Assembly (NCBI GenBank): GCA_030426805.1
Contig: JAUHXU010000005.1
Span: 186,001-250,000 of the forward strand
Direction: 5' to 3'
From: a bacterium
Lineage (GTDB): Bacteria > Planctomycetota > JAFGQW01
Length of the DNA stretch: 64,000 nt
The position numbers were made by a program, and so were the translations under genes. The notes beneath the pieces are model-generated. The model was not told the DNA's origin and searched no databases. It was given only the letters and a program-made list of their open reading frames with translations. Position 1 is the first letter of the stretch, and every line of letters starts with the position of its first letter. Below are positions 52,761 through 61,677 of the stretch, piece by piece.

Positions 52761-53801
52761 ATGAGCGAGTTCCGATACGATCCGCACCGTGGCCGCTGGG
52801 TCGCGGTCGCACCGGGCCGCGCCGCCCGGCCGACCGACCTCGACGCCGGGCCGGCCGACGGGCCGTGCCCGTTCTGCCCGGGCAACGAGGCCGAGACGAC
52901 GCCGGAAGTGCTCGCGGTCGGGCCGCCCGATCGGGCTGCGAACGCGCCGGGCTGGGCGCTCCGGATCGTCACGAACCGCTACCCGGTCTGCGAGCCGGTC
53001 CGCCGGCCGGCGCGCGAGGACCGCGACGGCCACGCGCGGCTCGATCCCGTCGGCCGCCACGAGGTCGTCATCGAGACCCCCACGCACGATCTGACGCTCG
53101 ACCGCTATCCCGACGCGGTTGCGCACCGCGCGGTCCGGGCGATCCGCGAGCGCCTCACCACGCTGGAGCGAGCACCCGAACACGCCTACGCGTGGTGGTA
53201 TCGCAACGTCGGCGCGCGCGCCGGCCAGAGCCTCGCCCACCCGCACTCGCAGCTCCTCGCCCTGCCGTTCTTGCCCGATCTCGTGCGGCGCCGGGTGGAG
53301 CTGGCAGTCGCCCATCGGCGCGCGCACGGCCGGTCGCTCGCGAGCGAGATCCTCGACCGGGAGCTGGAGGCCGGCGAACGCGTCGTCGCCAGGAACCGGG
53401 CGTTCGCGGTGATCGCGCCCTACGGCTCGGCCTACCCGTACGAACTGGCGATTCACCCGCTTCGCGACGCCGCCCGTTTCGTCGACCTCACCGACGACGA
53501 CGTCGGTGCGTTCGCGAGCACGCTGCGCGACGCGATCGCGCGGCTCCGGGCGGTGCTCGGCGACGTCGACTACAACATCGTGCTGCAGACCGCGCCGAAC
53601 CCGAACGCGCCCATCGCCTACCGGTCGATCGGCACGCCGGCGGAGGTCGTCGCGGCGATGCGCTGGTCGGTCGAGCTGACGCCGCGTCTCCCGCGGATCG
53701 ACGGCTTCGAGTGGAGCGTCGGCCTGCTGGTCAACCCGATCACGCCGGAGCGAGCGGCGCAGGAGTTGCGCGACGCGCGCGTGCCGATAGTCGACGCGTA
53801 G
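52761..53801 (+). CDS. galT: Galactose-1-phosphate uridylyltransferase family protein
   Basis: A 346-residue HIT-superfamily nucleotidyltransferase. The start MSEFRYDPHRGRWV, the zinc-site CPFCPGNE, and the active-site SLAHPHSQLLALP (nucleophilic histidine between HPH) are typical of GalT-like proteins. ELAIHPLRDAARF supplies the second histidine region. It could exchange UMP between UDP-glucose and galactose-1-phosphate, or act on another sugar phosphate. It has its own promoter and is followed by the deaminase-like gene after 22 bp. Confidence 0.87.
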   Translation: MSEFRYDPHRGRWVAVAPGRAARPTDLDAGPADGPCPFCPGNEAETTPEVLAVGPPDRAANAPGWALRIVTNRYPVCEPVRRPAREDRDGHARLDPVGRHEVVIETPTHDLTLDRYPDAVAHRAVRAIRERLTTLERAPEHAYAWWYRNVGARAGQSLAHPHSQLLALPFLPDLVRRRVELAVAHRRAHGRSLASEILDRELEAGERVVARNRAFAVIAPYGSAYPYELAIHPLRDAARFVDLTDDDVGAFASTLRDAIARLRAVLGDVDYNIVLQTAPNPNAPIAYRSIGTPAEVVAAMRWSVELTPRLPRIDGFEWSVGLLVNPITPERAAQELRDARVPIVDA

Positions 53802-53807
53802 TCGGTG

Positions 53808-53816
53808 TGGTATTCT
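53808..53816 (+). promoter_or_regulatory. Extended -10 promoter of the deaminase-like gene
   Basis: TGGTATTCT (TG-n-TATTCT), 7 nt before the ATG of the following gene. This is the same near-leaderless layout as at galT. Confidence 0.45.
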
Positions 53817-53823
53817 GCCCGGC

Positions 53824-55065
53824 ATGACCGCGGCAGTGATCGATCGCGCGCTCGTCGAAGCGCTTCCGAAGACCGACGTGCACCTGCACCTCGACGGGTC
53901 GTTGCGTCTGCCGACGCTGATCGAGCTCGCGCGGCAACGCGGCGTCGACCTCCCGTCGACGAGCGAGAGCGGACTGCTGCGCACGGTTTTTAAACGCAAC
54001 TACCGCAACCTGCCCGACTACCTGCGCGGCTTCGCCTACACGGTGGCCGTGATGCAGGACAAGGAGGACATCGAGCGGATCGCGTGCGAGCTGGCCGAGG
54101 ACAACCAGGCCGAGGGGGTCCGCTACATCGAGGTGCGGTTCGCGCCGCAGCTCCACACGACGAAGGGGCTCGGGTTGCGCGAGGTGCTCGTCGCGGTCGA
54201 CCGGGGTCTCGCGCGGGCCGCGCGGCGATTCAACAAGCGCGCGGCGATCGTCCGCGGCGACGAGCCGCCGTTTCACTACGGCATCATCGTCTGCGCGATG
54301 CGCTTCTTCGAGGAGGTCTACTCGCGCGACCTCGGCCGCTTCCTGCGCGCCCACAAGCACGCCCCGCGCAACGAGGTCTTCGGGATGGCGTCGCTCGAGC
54401 TGGCCCGTGCGGTCACCGAGATCAAGCGCGAGACCGGCCTGCCGATCGTCGGATTCGACCTCGCCGGCGCCGAGAAGGGCAATCCCGCGAGCGCGCACCG
54501 CGCCGCGTATCAGGTCGCGCACCAGGCGTTTCTCGGCAAGACGGTGCACGCGGGCGAAGACTACGGCGCCGAGAGCATCTTCCAGGCGATCACCGATCTG
54601 CACGCCGACCGGATCGGTCACGGCACACACCTGTTCGACACGCGCTCGATCCGCGATCCGCGACTGCGGAACGCGACCGACCGGCGGCGCTACGTCGACC
54701 AACTCGTGCAGTTCGTCGGCGACCGGCGGGTCACGCTCGAGGTGTGCCTGACGAGCAACATGCAGACGATGCCGAAGCTCGAGTCGATGCGGCAGCACCC
54801 GTTCGGCAAGATGCTCAAGCACCGGCTGAGCGCGACGATCTGCACGGACAACCGGCTCGTCTCGCGCACGACGATGACCGACGAGCTGATGCTCGCGGTC
54901 GACGCGTTCAACCTGAACCTGAAGCAGCTCCGCGACATCATCATCTACGGGTTCAAGCGCAGCTTCTTCCCGTTGCCCTACCTCGAGAAGCGCCACTACG
55001 TGCACGAAGTGATCGATTACTTCGAACGCGTCGTGGACGACCACCGCGCGCGACCGCGCGACTGA
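53824..55065 (+). CDS. Adenosine deaminase-family amidohydrolase
   Basis: A 413-residue zinc-dependent deaminase. Metal-binding HLHLDGSLR near the N-terminus, the catalytic HAGEDYG, HADRIGHGTHL, and the SNMQT/CTDNR region at the end of the barrel are in the expected order. The last motif reads TDN rather than the usual TDDP. An insertion of about 60 residues (around 120-185) makes it longer than standard ADA (about 330-350). The substrate could be adenosine or a related purine such as aminodeoxyfutalosine. Confidence 0.85.
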   Translation: MTAAVIDRALVEALPKTDVHLHLDGSLRLPTLIELARQRGVDLPSTSESGLLRTVFKRNYRNLPDYLRGFAYTVAVMQDKEDIERIACELAEDNQAEGVRYIEVRFAPQLHTTKGLGLREVLVAVDRGLARAARRFNKRAAIVRGDEPPFHYGIIVCAMRFFEEVYSRDLGRFLRAHKHAPRNEVFGMASLELARAVTEIKRETGLPIVGFDLAGAEKGNPASAHRAAYQVAHQAFLGKTVHAGEDYGAESIFQAITDLHADRIGHGTHLFDTRSIRDPRLRNATDRRRYVDQLVQFVGDRRVTLEVCLTSNMQTMPKLESMRQHPFGKMLKHRLSATICTDNRLVSRTTMTDELMLAVDAFNLNLKQLRDIIIYGFKRSFFPLPYLEKRHYVHEVIDYFERVVDDHRARPRD

Positions 55066-55076
55066 CCGGAGTCACG

Positions 55077-56054
55077 ATGGGAATCCGGAAAGCCGCACAG
55101 CGCCACTGGATCGAAACGCCGCTCTACCTCGAAGCGTCGCGGGCGCGGCGCCGTGCACGGCGCGCCCCGACGGGTGCGTATCGGATCGTGATCCCGTTTC
55201 GGACCTACAAGGTCTACCGCGAGCACGTCCTCGGTGTCGTCGACGCGCTCGAGGCGGTCGGTCGCACCGCGATTCTCCATCCGGTGAAGACGTTCGAGGA
55301 AGTGGGCGTGCTGCGCCCGGGTGATCGCGTGCTCGCGTTCGCACCGTATCGGCTCGAGCCGTTCGAGCGGGTGGACGGGGTCGTCTACGCGGCGGTGAAC
55401 TCGGAGCAGTATCCCGACGACCCGGCCGGGCTCGCGGAGGGATTGCACGCGCGCGGCGCCGGGTTCCTCGGTGCTTGCGACCTCGTCTTCGAGTGCCACG
55501 AGGCGCTGTTCGCGAAGGCGCAGGCACTCGGTCTCGACCCGGCCGGCGTGCTTCCGTTTGCGTGGTCGCCGCGCTGGAACTGGAACGCGGAGCCGACGGC
55601 GCCACGATACGACGTCGCGTTTCTCGGTCGTTTCGTCGGCGATCACCGCCGCGAGTTGTGGTCGGAGATCCGCGATCGCTTCGACGTGAACCCCGCGAAC
55701 GAGGCGTGGGGGCGCGGTCGCGCGCGCTTCCTGCGGTCCGCGAAGATCCAGCTCAGCTTCAGCCAGACCGAGCAGGCGCAACTCGCCGGCCACCGCTTCG
55801 CGATGGCGCTCGCGAACAAGTGCTTCGTCGTGAGCGAACCGCTGCCGGCCGGTGTTCCGTTCAAGCCCGGCCAGCACCACGTCGAGGCGAGCGCCACCGG
55901 CATGGTCGCGACGATTGAGCGCTACCTCGCGGCCGACGACGAACGCCGTCGCATCGCCGAAACCGGCCACCGCTTCTTCGCGACCGAGTACCGGCTCGCC
56001 CCGTTCGTCCAGCGCCTCGTCACGCGGATGGAGATCGCCGCCGAGGACGCGTGA
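55077..56054 (+). CDS. Glycosyltransferase, CgeB/group-1-like
   Basis: A 325-residue cytoplasmic protein. The C-terminal half fits a GT-B fold of the CgeB type: YDVAFLGRFVGDHRRELWSEI, KIQLSFSQTEQAQLAGHRFAMALANKCFVVSEPLPAG, and KPGQHHVEA, where the acidic loop and the final glutamate normally hold the nucleotide sugar. The N-terminus has VIPFRTYKVYREHVLGVVDAL. The acceptor is unknown. It starts 11 bp after the deaminase gene, with GGAGT before the ATG, and is probably co-transcribed. Confidence 0.72.
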   Translation: MGIRKAAQRHWIETPLYLEASRARRRARRAPTGAYRIVIPFRTYKVYREHVLGVVDALEAVGRTAILHPVKTFEEVGVLRPGDRVLAFAPYRLEPFERVDGVVYAAVNSEQYPDDPAGLAEGLHARGAGFLGACDLVFECHEALFAKAQALGLDPAGVLPFAWSPRWNWNAEPTAPRYDVAFLGRFVGDHRRELWSEIRDRFDVNPANEAWGRGRARFLRSAKIQLSFSQTEQAQLAGHRFAMALANKCFVVSEPLPAGVPFKPGQHHVEASATGMVATIERYLAADDERRRIAETGHRFFATEYRLAPFVQRLVTRMEIAAEDA

Positions 56055-56060
56055 GCGCGG

Positions 56061-56954
56061 TCACCGCTCCGGCGTCCAACGCACGTCGAGGGTGAGCCGA
56101 CCGCCGTCGATCTCGCCGAGATCGCGGGACGTGACGGTCTCCGGCTCGAGCGGTGCGGTGCCCTTGCGGACGATGCCCTTCGGCAGGTCGAGGTGAAATT
56201 CGCCCAGCGGCGTCCCGCCCGTGAAGCGGTCGATGCGATCGAGCAACCCGAGTGTCCAGGCGACGCGCGGCCGGTCGCGATCGGTCACGACGTGGAGTTC
56301 GAGTCCTGCGCGCAGGCAGCTCCGAACCGGCATGACCGGACCACGATGGACATCGACGACGTCGAAGTCACGCACGCAGCGCACGTCGCTGCCGAGAAAC
56401 ACGCGTGCCTCCGAGACCGACTCGAATCGAACGCGGCGCTCCTTGTCGCCGCCGCGAATCGTGATCTCGACCATCGATGGGGTCGGCCACTGCTCTGGAC
56501 GCGGCGTCGGATCGGGCCACGTCGTCGTCGGGTGCGCCGGCACGGACGGGGAGCGCCGGACGCGGACATGGACGCCGCCCGCCACCGGCAGCGACACGAG
56601 CGCACGATCGCCTCGACCGACCGCAGTCAGCCCCGAAGCCGTCGCGACGGCCGGCTCGCCGTAAACGAGCCGCCAGTCGAGAAGCCAGTCGTACCCGTAT
56701 GGATGCACGGTGCCGACGATGAGCGCCCCGCCCGCTCGCGCGATGAACCCGTGCCCGACCGGCACCGTGACGCCCACCTGCTCGGACACACTGCCCACGC
56801 GCACGTCGAAGAGGAAGCTGGCGACGTCCACCGCCCCATCGGCCGGCCAGTCCCCGGCGTCACCCGCCACGGGCCGAACGTCGAACGTGTGATGTTTCGC
56901 CGGGCCCGCACAGGACACGACGAGCAGCGCGAGTAGCGTCGTCAGTAGCTTCAT
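56061..56954 (-). CDS. Hypothetical lipoprotein
   Basis: A 297-residue exported lipoprotein of no recognised family. The lipobox is LLVVSC (cysteine near residue 15). The rest is beta-rich: VASFLFDVRVGSVSEQVGVTVPVGHGFIARAGGALIVG, then a proline-rich linker (PAHPTTTWPDPTPRPEQWP), and a C-terminal part with LGEFHLDLPKGIVRKG. It converges on the glycosyltransferase gene with 6 bp between stops. Repeat copy 3 begins 43 bp upstream of its start, so its promoter must lie inside or next to that element. Confidence 0.65.
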   Translation of the reverse strand: MKLLTTLLALLVVSCAGPAKHHTFDVRPVAGDAGDWPADGAVDVASFLFDVRVGSVSEQVGVTVPVGHGFIARAGGALIVGTVHPYGYDWLLDWRLVYGEPAVATASGLTAVGRGDRALVSLPVAGGVHVRVRRSPSVPAHPTTTWPDPTPRPEQWPTPSMVEITIRGGDKERRVRFESVSEARVFLGSDVRCVRDFDVVDVHRGPVMPVRSCLRAGLELHVVTDRDRPRVAWTLGLLDRIDRFTGGTPLGEFHLDLPKGIVRKGTAPLEPETVTSRDLGEIDGGRLTLDVRWTPER

Positions 56955-56996
56955 CCACGCGACCCTACCACCGATGCACATCCCGCGCCGGGCAAT

Positions 56997-57433
56997 CTCG
57001 GCCTCCGGATCGAGAGCTTTGGGGGCCTCCCCCTCCGCCCTGTCCCCATCGACATCGATCCGAGCCACGAGGGTGCGATCGACGTCGACGATGACAGGGC
57101 TTTGGGGGAGGTGACGGCCCGAGCTGGGTTTGGATGCGTTTGGCGCACGGGTTCTGCACCATGCACGCGGCATGCTTGCGGGTGGCAGCGCGATGTTGCA
57201 CCAGAACGCGCACGAGACCCCGCCAATCACGCGACTCGGGTGCAGCATCGCACCGCCAAGCGCACGCATCACCAAAAACGGTGCAAGACCGACCCGCCAA
57301 ACGCAAACAACGCTCGCCCACCTCCCCGGAGAGCCCCTCACCGTCGGCGTCGGCCGCACCCAGCCTGTGCCGGCGTCGGCGGGGAGGGGTTCGGAGGGGA
57401 GGCCCCGAAAGAGCTCCGAGCCGGAGCGCCGAG
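56997..57433. repeat. Nested palindromic intergenic element, copy 3 (most complete)
   Basis: Fills most of the 575-bp gap between the lipoprotein gene and alaS. Core units: forward at 57135-57160 and 57177-57202, inverted at 57239-57264 and 57280-57305 (gaps 16, 36, 15). The outer forward unit begins TGCGTTTGGCG and ends CTGCACC; its inverted partner begins GGTGCA and ends CCCGCCAAACGCA. Around the core a hairpin layer exists on both sides: left about 57039-57097 (CTGTCCCCATCGAC against GTCGACGATGACAG), right about 57341-57380 (CCGTCGGCGTCGGC against GCCGGCGTCGGCGG with G-U pairs). Outer arms are CTCGGCCTCCGGATCGAGAG (from 56997) and GAGCTCCGAGCCGGAG (to 57433). The remaining 96 bp hold the alaS promoter. 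Confidence 0.85.
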
Positions 57434-57467
57434 GCTGCCTCGAACTTGCCGCAGCACGCGGCCGGGG

Positions 57468-57496
57468 TGGACCGCTTCGGACGTTCCGCCTATCGT
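57468..57496 (+). promoter_or_regulatory. Promoter of alaS
   Basis: TGGACC (57468-57473) and TATCGT (57491-57496) are 17 nt apart. The leader is about 28 nt and includes GAAGAAG just before the ATG. No T-box-like leader is possible in that space. Confidence 0.45.
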
Positions 57497-57529
57497 TTCG
57501 CGGAATCTTGAGCACCCGGGAAGAAGACC

Positions 57530-59320
57530 ATGCGAGTTGCCGACGTTCGACGCAAATACATCGAATTCTTCAAGCAGAAGGGGCACGCGCACATCGCTTC
57601 GGCGTCGCTCGTGCCGGAGAACGATCCGACGGTGCTGTTCACGACGGCCGGCATGCACCCGCTGGTGCCGTATCTGCTCGGCCAGGAGCACCCGGAGGGC
57701 AGGCGGCTCGCGAGCTACCAGAAGTGCATCCGCACCGGCGACATCGAGGACGTCGGCGACGCGGACCACCTGACCTTCTTCGAGATGCTCGGGAACTGGA
57801 GCCTCGGCGACTACTTCAAGGAAGACGCGATCCGCTGGAGCTGGGAGTTCCTGACGTCGCCGGAGTGGCTCGGCATCCCGGTCGAGCGCCTCGCGGTCAC
57901 CGTGTTCGAGGGCGAGGAGGGCATCCCCGCCGACGATGAGGCGGTCGAGATCTGGAAGTCTGCGGGCATGCCGGCCGAGCGGATCTTCCGGCTCGGGCGC
58001 AAGCACAACTGGTGGGGCCCGGCGGGCCAGACCGGACCGTGCGGCCCCGACACCGAGATGTTCTACATCCGTGATCAGGCGCCGTGTAGCGACGACTGCA
58101 GCCCCGCGTGCAGCTGCGGCCGCTACTGCGAGATCTGGAACGACGTCTTCATGCAGTACAACAAGACGGCCGACGGCACGTTCGAGCCGCTCGCGACGAA
58201 GTGCGTCGACACCGGCATGGGCACGGTCCGCACGGCGGCGGTGCTGCAGGGCAAGGACAACGTCTACGAGACCGAGGTCTACGCGCCGCTGATGGAGAAG
58301 GTCGCCGAGATGGCGACCGGCGAGCTGACGACGCGTATCCAGCGCATCCTCGCCGACCACGCGACCGCGGCGACGTTCATCCTCGCCGACGGCGTGCAAC
58401 CGTCGAACCTCGAGGCGGGCTACGTGCTCCGCCGACTGATCCGGCGCATGGTCCGCTTCGGCACGAAGGTCGGAATCGACGGCTCCGAGCCGTTCACGCC
58501 GACCCTCGCGGCGCTCGTGATCGACATCCACGGCGAGGCGTATCCCGAGCTCGGCCGCAACCGCGACACGATCCTCGAGGAACTCGCCGGCGAAGAGCGC
58601 CTGTTCGCGAAGACGCTCGAGCGCGGCCTGCGCGAGTTCGAGAAGGTGCTCGGCGGTATCCGCAAGGGCATGGAGCGCGGCGGCTCGAACCAGTTCCCCG
58701 GCCGCAAGGCGTTCGACCTCTACTCGACGTGGGGCTTCCCGCCGGAGGTCATCAAGGAACTCGTCGAGGAGCGCGACTTCGTCTGGGACCAGGACGGCTA
58801 CGACAAGGCGTTCGCGAAGCACCAGAAGGCGTCCACCGCCGACGCGGGCAAGTTCAAGAGCGGCCTGCAGGACCACTCCGAGCAAACGGTGCGCCTGCAC
58901 ACGGCGACCCACCTGTTGCAGGCGGGCCTCCGCAAGGTGCTCGGCGACCACGTCTACCAGCGTGGCTCGAACATCACGCCCGCACGGCTGCGGTTCGACT
59001 TCTCTCACCCCGAGAAGATGACGCCGGAGCAAGTCGCCGAGGTCGAGCGGGTCGTCAACGAGTGCATCGAGGCCGGCCTCGACGTCTCGTGGGAGGAGAT
59101 GCCCATCGAAGACGCCAAGGCCAAGGGCGCGATCGGTGTCTTCGCCGACCGCTACGGCGAGCGCGTGAAGGTCTACTCGATCGGCGAGGTGTCGATGGAG
59201 CTGTGCGGCGGCCCGCACGTCGCGAACACGCGCGACATCGGACGCTTCAAGATCAAGAAGGAAGAGGCGAGCGCCAAGGGCGTGCGCCGGATCCGCGCGA
59301 CCGTCGGCAGCGACGAATAG
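57530..59320 (+). CDS. alaS: Alanyl-tRNA synthetase, short form without C-terminal domain
   Basis: Charges tRNA-Ala. The protein has 596 residues, against about 870 in most bacteria. The catalytic part is complete: FTTAGMHPLVPYLLG (motif 1 region), QKCIRTGDIEDVG, TFFEMLGNWSLGDYFK, CVDTGMG, and the tRNA-recognition helices. The editing domain keeps both zinc-binding halves, HTATH (457-461) and CGGPH (559-563). The protein ends about 33 residues later, so the DHHA1/C-Ala oligomerisation domain is absent. The stop is followed directly by the convergent secreted-protein gene, so this is not an assembly cut. A Cys-rich loop (PCSDDCSPACSCGRYC) sits near residue 185. Confidence 0.93.
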   Translation: MRVADVRRKYIEFFKQKGHAHIASASLVPENDPTVLFTTAGMHPLVPYLLGQEHPEGRRLASYQKCIRTGDIEDVGDADHLTFFEMLGNWSLGDYFKEDAIRWSWEFLTSPEWLGIPVERLAVTVFEGEEGIPADDEAVEIWKSAGMPAERIFRLGRKHNWWGPAGQTGPCGPDTEMFYIRDQAPCSDDCSPACSCGRYCEIWNDVFMQYNKTADGTFEPLATKCVDTGMGTVRTAAVLQGKDNVYETEVYAPLMEKVAEMATGELTTRIQRILADHATAATFILADGVQPSNLEAGYVLRRLIRRMVRFGTKVGIDGSEPFTPTLAALVIDIHGEAYPELGRNRDTILEELAGEERLFAKTLERGLREFEKVLGGIRKGMERGGSNQFPGRKAFDLYSTWGFPPEVIKELVEERDFVWDQDGYDKAFAKHQKASTADAGKFKSGLQDHSEQTVRLHTATHLLQAGLRKVLGDHVYQRGSNITPARLRFDFSHPEKMTPEQVAEVERVVNECIEAGLDVSWEEMPIEDAKAKGAIGVFADRYGERVKVYSIGEVSMELCGGPHVANTRDIGRFKIKKEEASAKGVRRIRATVGSDE

Positions 59321-59323
59321 CGT

Positions 59324-60328
59324 CTACCCGCCGATGCGGAACTGCGCGTCGTTGGAGACCTCGAGCAGCTTGCCCTGAGGATCGAACGACGCGAACGCGG
59401 TGTAGACCACCGTGCCGATCAGACGGTTGTCCTGCGGCACGACGATCTCGAGCTGCGCCGAGCCGGTCTCGTCGAGCAACCCGCTGAAGTTCTTGAACAC
59501 CGCCGGCAGCGCCTGCGATGCGAGCATCAACGGGTCCGGTGACAGCGGAACGGTGACGCCACCGAGCGCAAACCCCGCGTTCGACAGACTCGATGCCGCG
59601 ACGTATCCGGCGAGCGGAACGCTCCGCGCGTTCAGAAACACCGACGACCCCGGCCCGGGACCGCCGGTCGACTCCCACAGCACCGCGTCGAAGTAGCGGA
59701 AGTCGTCCTGGTAGGTCCGCGCGAACGCGCTGAGCCCCACACCGCCGGCGACCCCCCACAGGTTCACGTTGACGCCGGTCAGCCGCGCATCCCAGACGCC
59801 GTCCATGTTCGTGTCGAAGTAGCCGAGGATCGTCACGTTCGGCCACGGGCCGTCGGTGACGATCAGTCGCGTGCGGACGATCGGAGACGGCGTGATGTCG
59901 AGCGTGGACAGGCCGACGAACCCGAGCGGCGACTGGTAGAACATCAGAAAGACGCGGTTGAACGCGCCGCTGCCGCCCGGCCAGTTGTCCTGGGCCTTCG
60001 CGAGATACGTCGTGAGCCGCGTGCCCCCCTGGTCGACGATCGTGCGCGCACACGGGCCACCGAACTCGATGTTCAGCGGGTAGGCGTAGTAGACCGTGTC
60101 CTCGACGCAGCAGTCGCGATCGCGGATCGTGTCGTGCACGAGGTAGTGCCATCCGACGGTGATGTCGGACTCGGCGGCCTGCCCGGTCGTCACCGACCAG
60201 TTTCCGCCGAACTCGGTCGAGTAGTTCGGCACGGTCGTGCCGGACGGGTAGTTGAACGAATCGGTGTAGCGCTGCGCGCCGGCGGCGGCCGCGACGAACA
60301 ACACGAGGGCAACGACACGCACGAGCAT
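59324..60328 (-). CDS. Secreted protein with shared C-terminal domain
   Basis: A 334-residue exported protein of unknown function. The signal peptide ends at AGAQ. The N-terminal beta-rich part (DSFNYPSGTTVPNYSTEFGGNWSV) looks like a lectin/LamG-type jelly roll and contains a CC pair in RDRDCCVEDT. The last 100 residues (from about 235) read VPLSPDPLMLASQ, VFKNFSGLLDETGSAQLEIVVP and SNDAQFRIGG, the same pattern as the end of the protein at 36798-38075. It lies 4 bp after the aminotransferase gene in the other reading direction's order (aminotransferase first), so the two may share a transcript. Confidence 0.7.
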   Translation of the reverse strand: MLVRVVALVLFVAAAAGAQRYTDSFNYPSGTTVPNYSTEFGGNWSVTTGQAAESDITVGWHYLVHDTIRDRDCCVEDTVYYAYPLNIEFGGPCARTIVDQGGTRLTTYLAKAQDNWPGGSGAFNRVFLMFYQSPLGFVGLSTLDITPSPIVRTRLIVTDGPWPNVTILGYFDTNMDGVWDARLTGVNVNLWGVAGGVGLSAFARTYQDDFRYFDAVLWESTGGPGPGSSVFLNARSVPLAGYVAASSLSNAGFALGGVTVPLSPDPLMLASQALPAVFKNFSGLLDETGSAQLEIVVPQDNRLIGTVVYTAFASFDPQGKLLEVSNDAQFRIGG

Positions 60329-60332
60329 CGGA

Positions 60333-61430
60333 TCACGCCCCCATGTAGCGCATCGTCGCCTCGCGATCGGCGTTCGCCGCGAGGCCGTGCTCCGGGTTCG
60401 CCATCCGCTCGCGGTAGGCGTCGACGAGCGTCCGCGTGATCGGTCCGGGCTTGCCCTCGCCGACGGCGACGCCGTGCACGTGCGTGATCGGCATCACCCC
60501 TGCGCCGGTGCCCGTCATGAAGACCTCGCGATCCGGCCCGACCATCTCGATCGGCATCAGGTGCGGATCCTCGACGACCGTGTATCCCATCGCCTCCGCG
60601 AGCTCCATGATCGTCGCGCGCGTGATGCCGTTGAGGCAGTAGGCGCCCGACGGCGTGTGGATCCGCACCCGCGACGCGTCGGACTCCCAACCGTCGGCAC
60701 GGTTGATCACGAAGATGTTGTCGACGGTCGCCTCGGCGACGAAGCCCTGCCGGTTGAGCATCAGCGACTCCATCAGGTCGGTGCCGGCCGTGCCCTCCAT
60801 CAGCGCCATCACGTTGTTCAGGTAGTTGAGGCTCTTCACCGTCGGGTCGATCGTCGACTGATCCGGGCGGCGGATCGTCTTCGTGAGCCCGAGCTTGATG
60901 CCGCGCTCGTAGGCCTCGCGCGGGTAGAGCTTGATCGACGAGACGATGCAGTAGATCGTCGCGCCGATGCACTTCGCCGGGTTGATGCCGAGATCCCCGA
61001 TGCCACGCGAGACGACGAGTCGGATGTAGGCGTTCGCGTTCGGCTCGAGCCCGACGGCGTGGATCGTCTCCATCACGCGCCACGTCAGCTCCGGCAGCGA
61101 CACCGGCAGCTCGATCCGCGTGCGCTCGAGCGACTGCGCCAGCCGCTCCATGTGCTCACGCAGCGTGAACACCTGGCCGTGATAGATCAGGATGCCCTCG
61201 AAGACCCCGTCGCCGTAGAGACAGTCGTGATCCAGCGGCGACAGCCCGATCTCGTTCAGACGGAAGATGCCTTCGCGCCGCGTGAACGGCTCGTCGGTCT
61301 CGACGACCCGCGTGCGCTCCGGGTCGAGGAGCGCCAGCGGCGTGATCCCCTCGACGTCCGGCATGCAGCAATACACACGGGCGGTGCGCCCTACCTCACG
61401 CAGTGCATCGACCGCCTGTTGAACACTCAT
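60333..61430 (-). CDS. ilvE: Branched-chain amino acid aminotransferase (class IV)
   Basis: PLP enzyme of fold type IV, 365 residues. The N-terminal part reads DHDCLYGDGVFEGILIYHGQVFTLREHMERL. The PLP lysine is in TVKSLNYLNNVMA. Then come GFVAEATVDNIFVI and the phosphate-binding LNGITRATIMELA and TGTGAGVMPI. It transfers amino groups to branched-chain keto acids; D-amino-acid transaminase is a less likely alternative. The start ATG has GGAGG 7 nt upstream. An N-terminal extension of about 45 residues is unusual. Confidence 0.88.
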   Translation of the reverse strand: MSVQQAVDALREVGRTARVYCCMPDVEGITPLALLDPERTRVVETDEPFTRREGIFRLNEIGLSPLDHDCLYGDGVFEGILIYHGQVFTLREHMERLAQSLERTRIELPVSLPELTWRVMETIHAVGLEPNANAYIRLVVSRGIGDLGINPAKCIGATIYCIVSSIKLYPREAYERGIKLGLTKTIRRPDQSTIDPTVKSLNYLNNVMALMEGTAGTDLMESLMLNRQGFVAEATVDNIFVINRADGWESDASRVRIHTPSGAYCLNGITRATIMELAEAMGYTVVEDPHLMPIEMVGPDREVFMTGTGAGVMPITHVHGVAVGEGKPGPITRTLVDAYRERMANPEHGLAANADREATMRYMGA

Positions 61431-61489
61431 GCAGATCCTCCGGGACGGGCCCTCGGTGCGCGGAAAACGCCGCCATCCGAGCAAGGCAA

Positions 61490-61518
61490 AGAATAGCGGA
61501 TCGCTCCCGGACCTCCAA
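61490..61518 (-). promoter_or_regulatory. Promoter of ilvE
   Basis: Read on the minus strand, TTGGAG (61518-61513) and TATTCT (61495-61490) are 17 nt apart, giving a leader of about 55 nt. Confidence 0.5.
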
Positions 61519-61567
61519 CCCTGGCAACTATCGCCGTAACACGCGCTGTCGACCGCACTTACCCAAA

Positions 61568-61606
61568 CCGATCGAAGACGCGTCCCTCGATCGGATTATT
61601 CCGATA
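61568..61606. promoter_or_regulatory. Inverted repeats between divergent ilvE and DUF4388 genes
   Basis: CCGATCGA (61568-61575) and TCGATCGG (61587-61594) form a perfect 8-bp inverted repeat with an 11-nt centre. A second pair, ATCGGA and TCCGAT (61590-61605), shares its right half. In a divergent intergenic region these are candidate operators. No T-run follows, so a terminator is unlikely. The remainder of the 247-bp gap shows nothing else. Confidence 0.35.
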
Positions 61607-61677
61607 GGAAAACCGGGTATCGGCGACGCCGCATGTTCGCGGCGCGTCGCGGCATCAGAGGAGCAGGGAAGTACACG

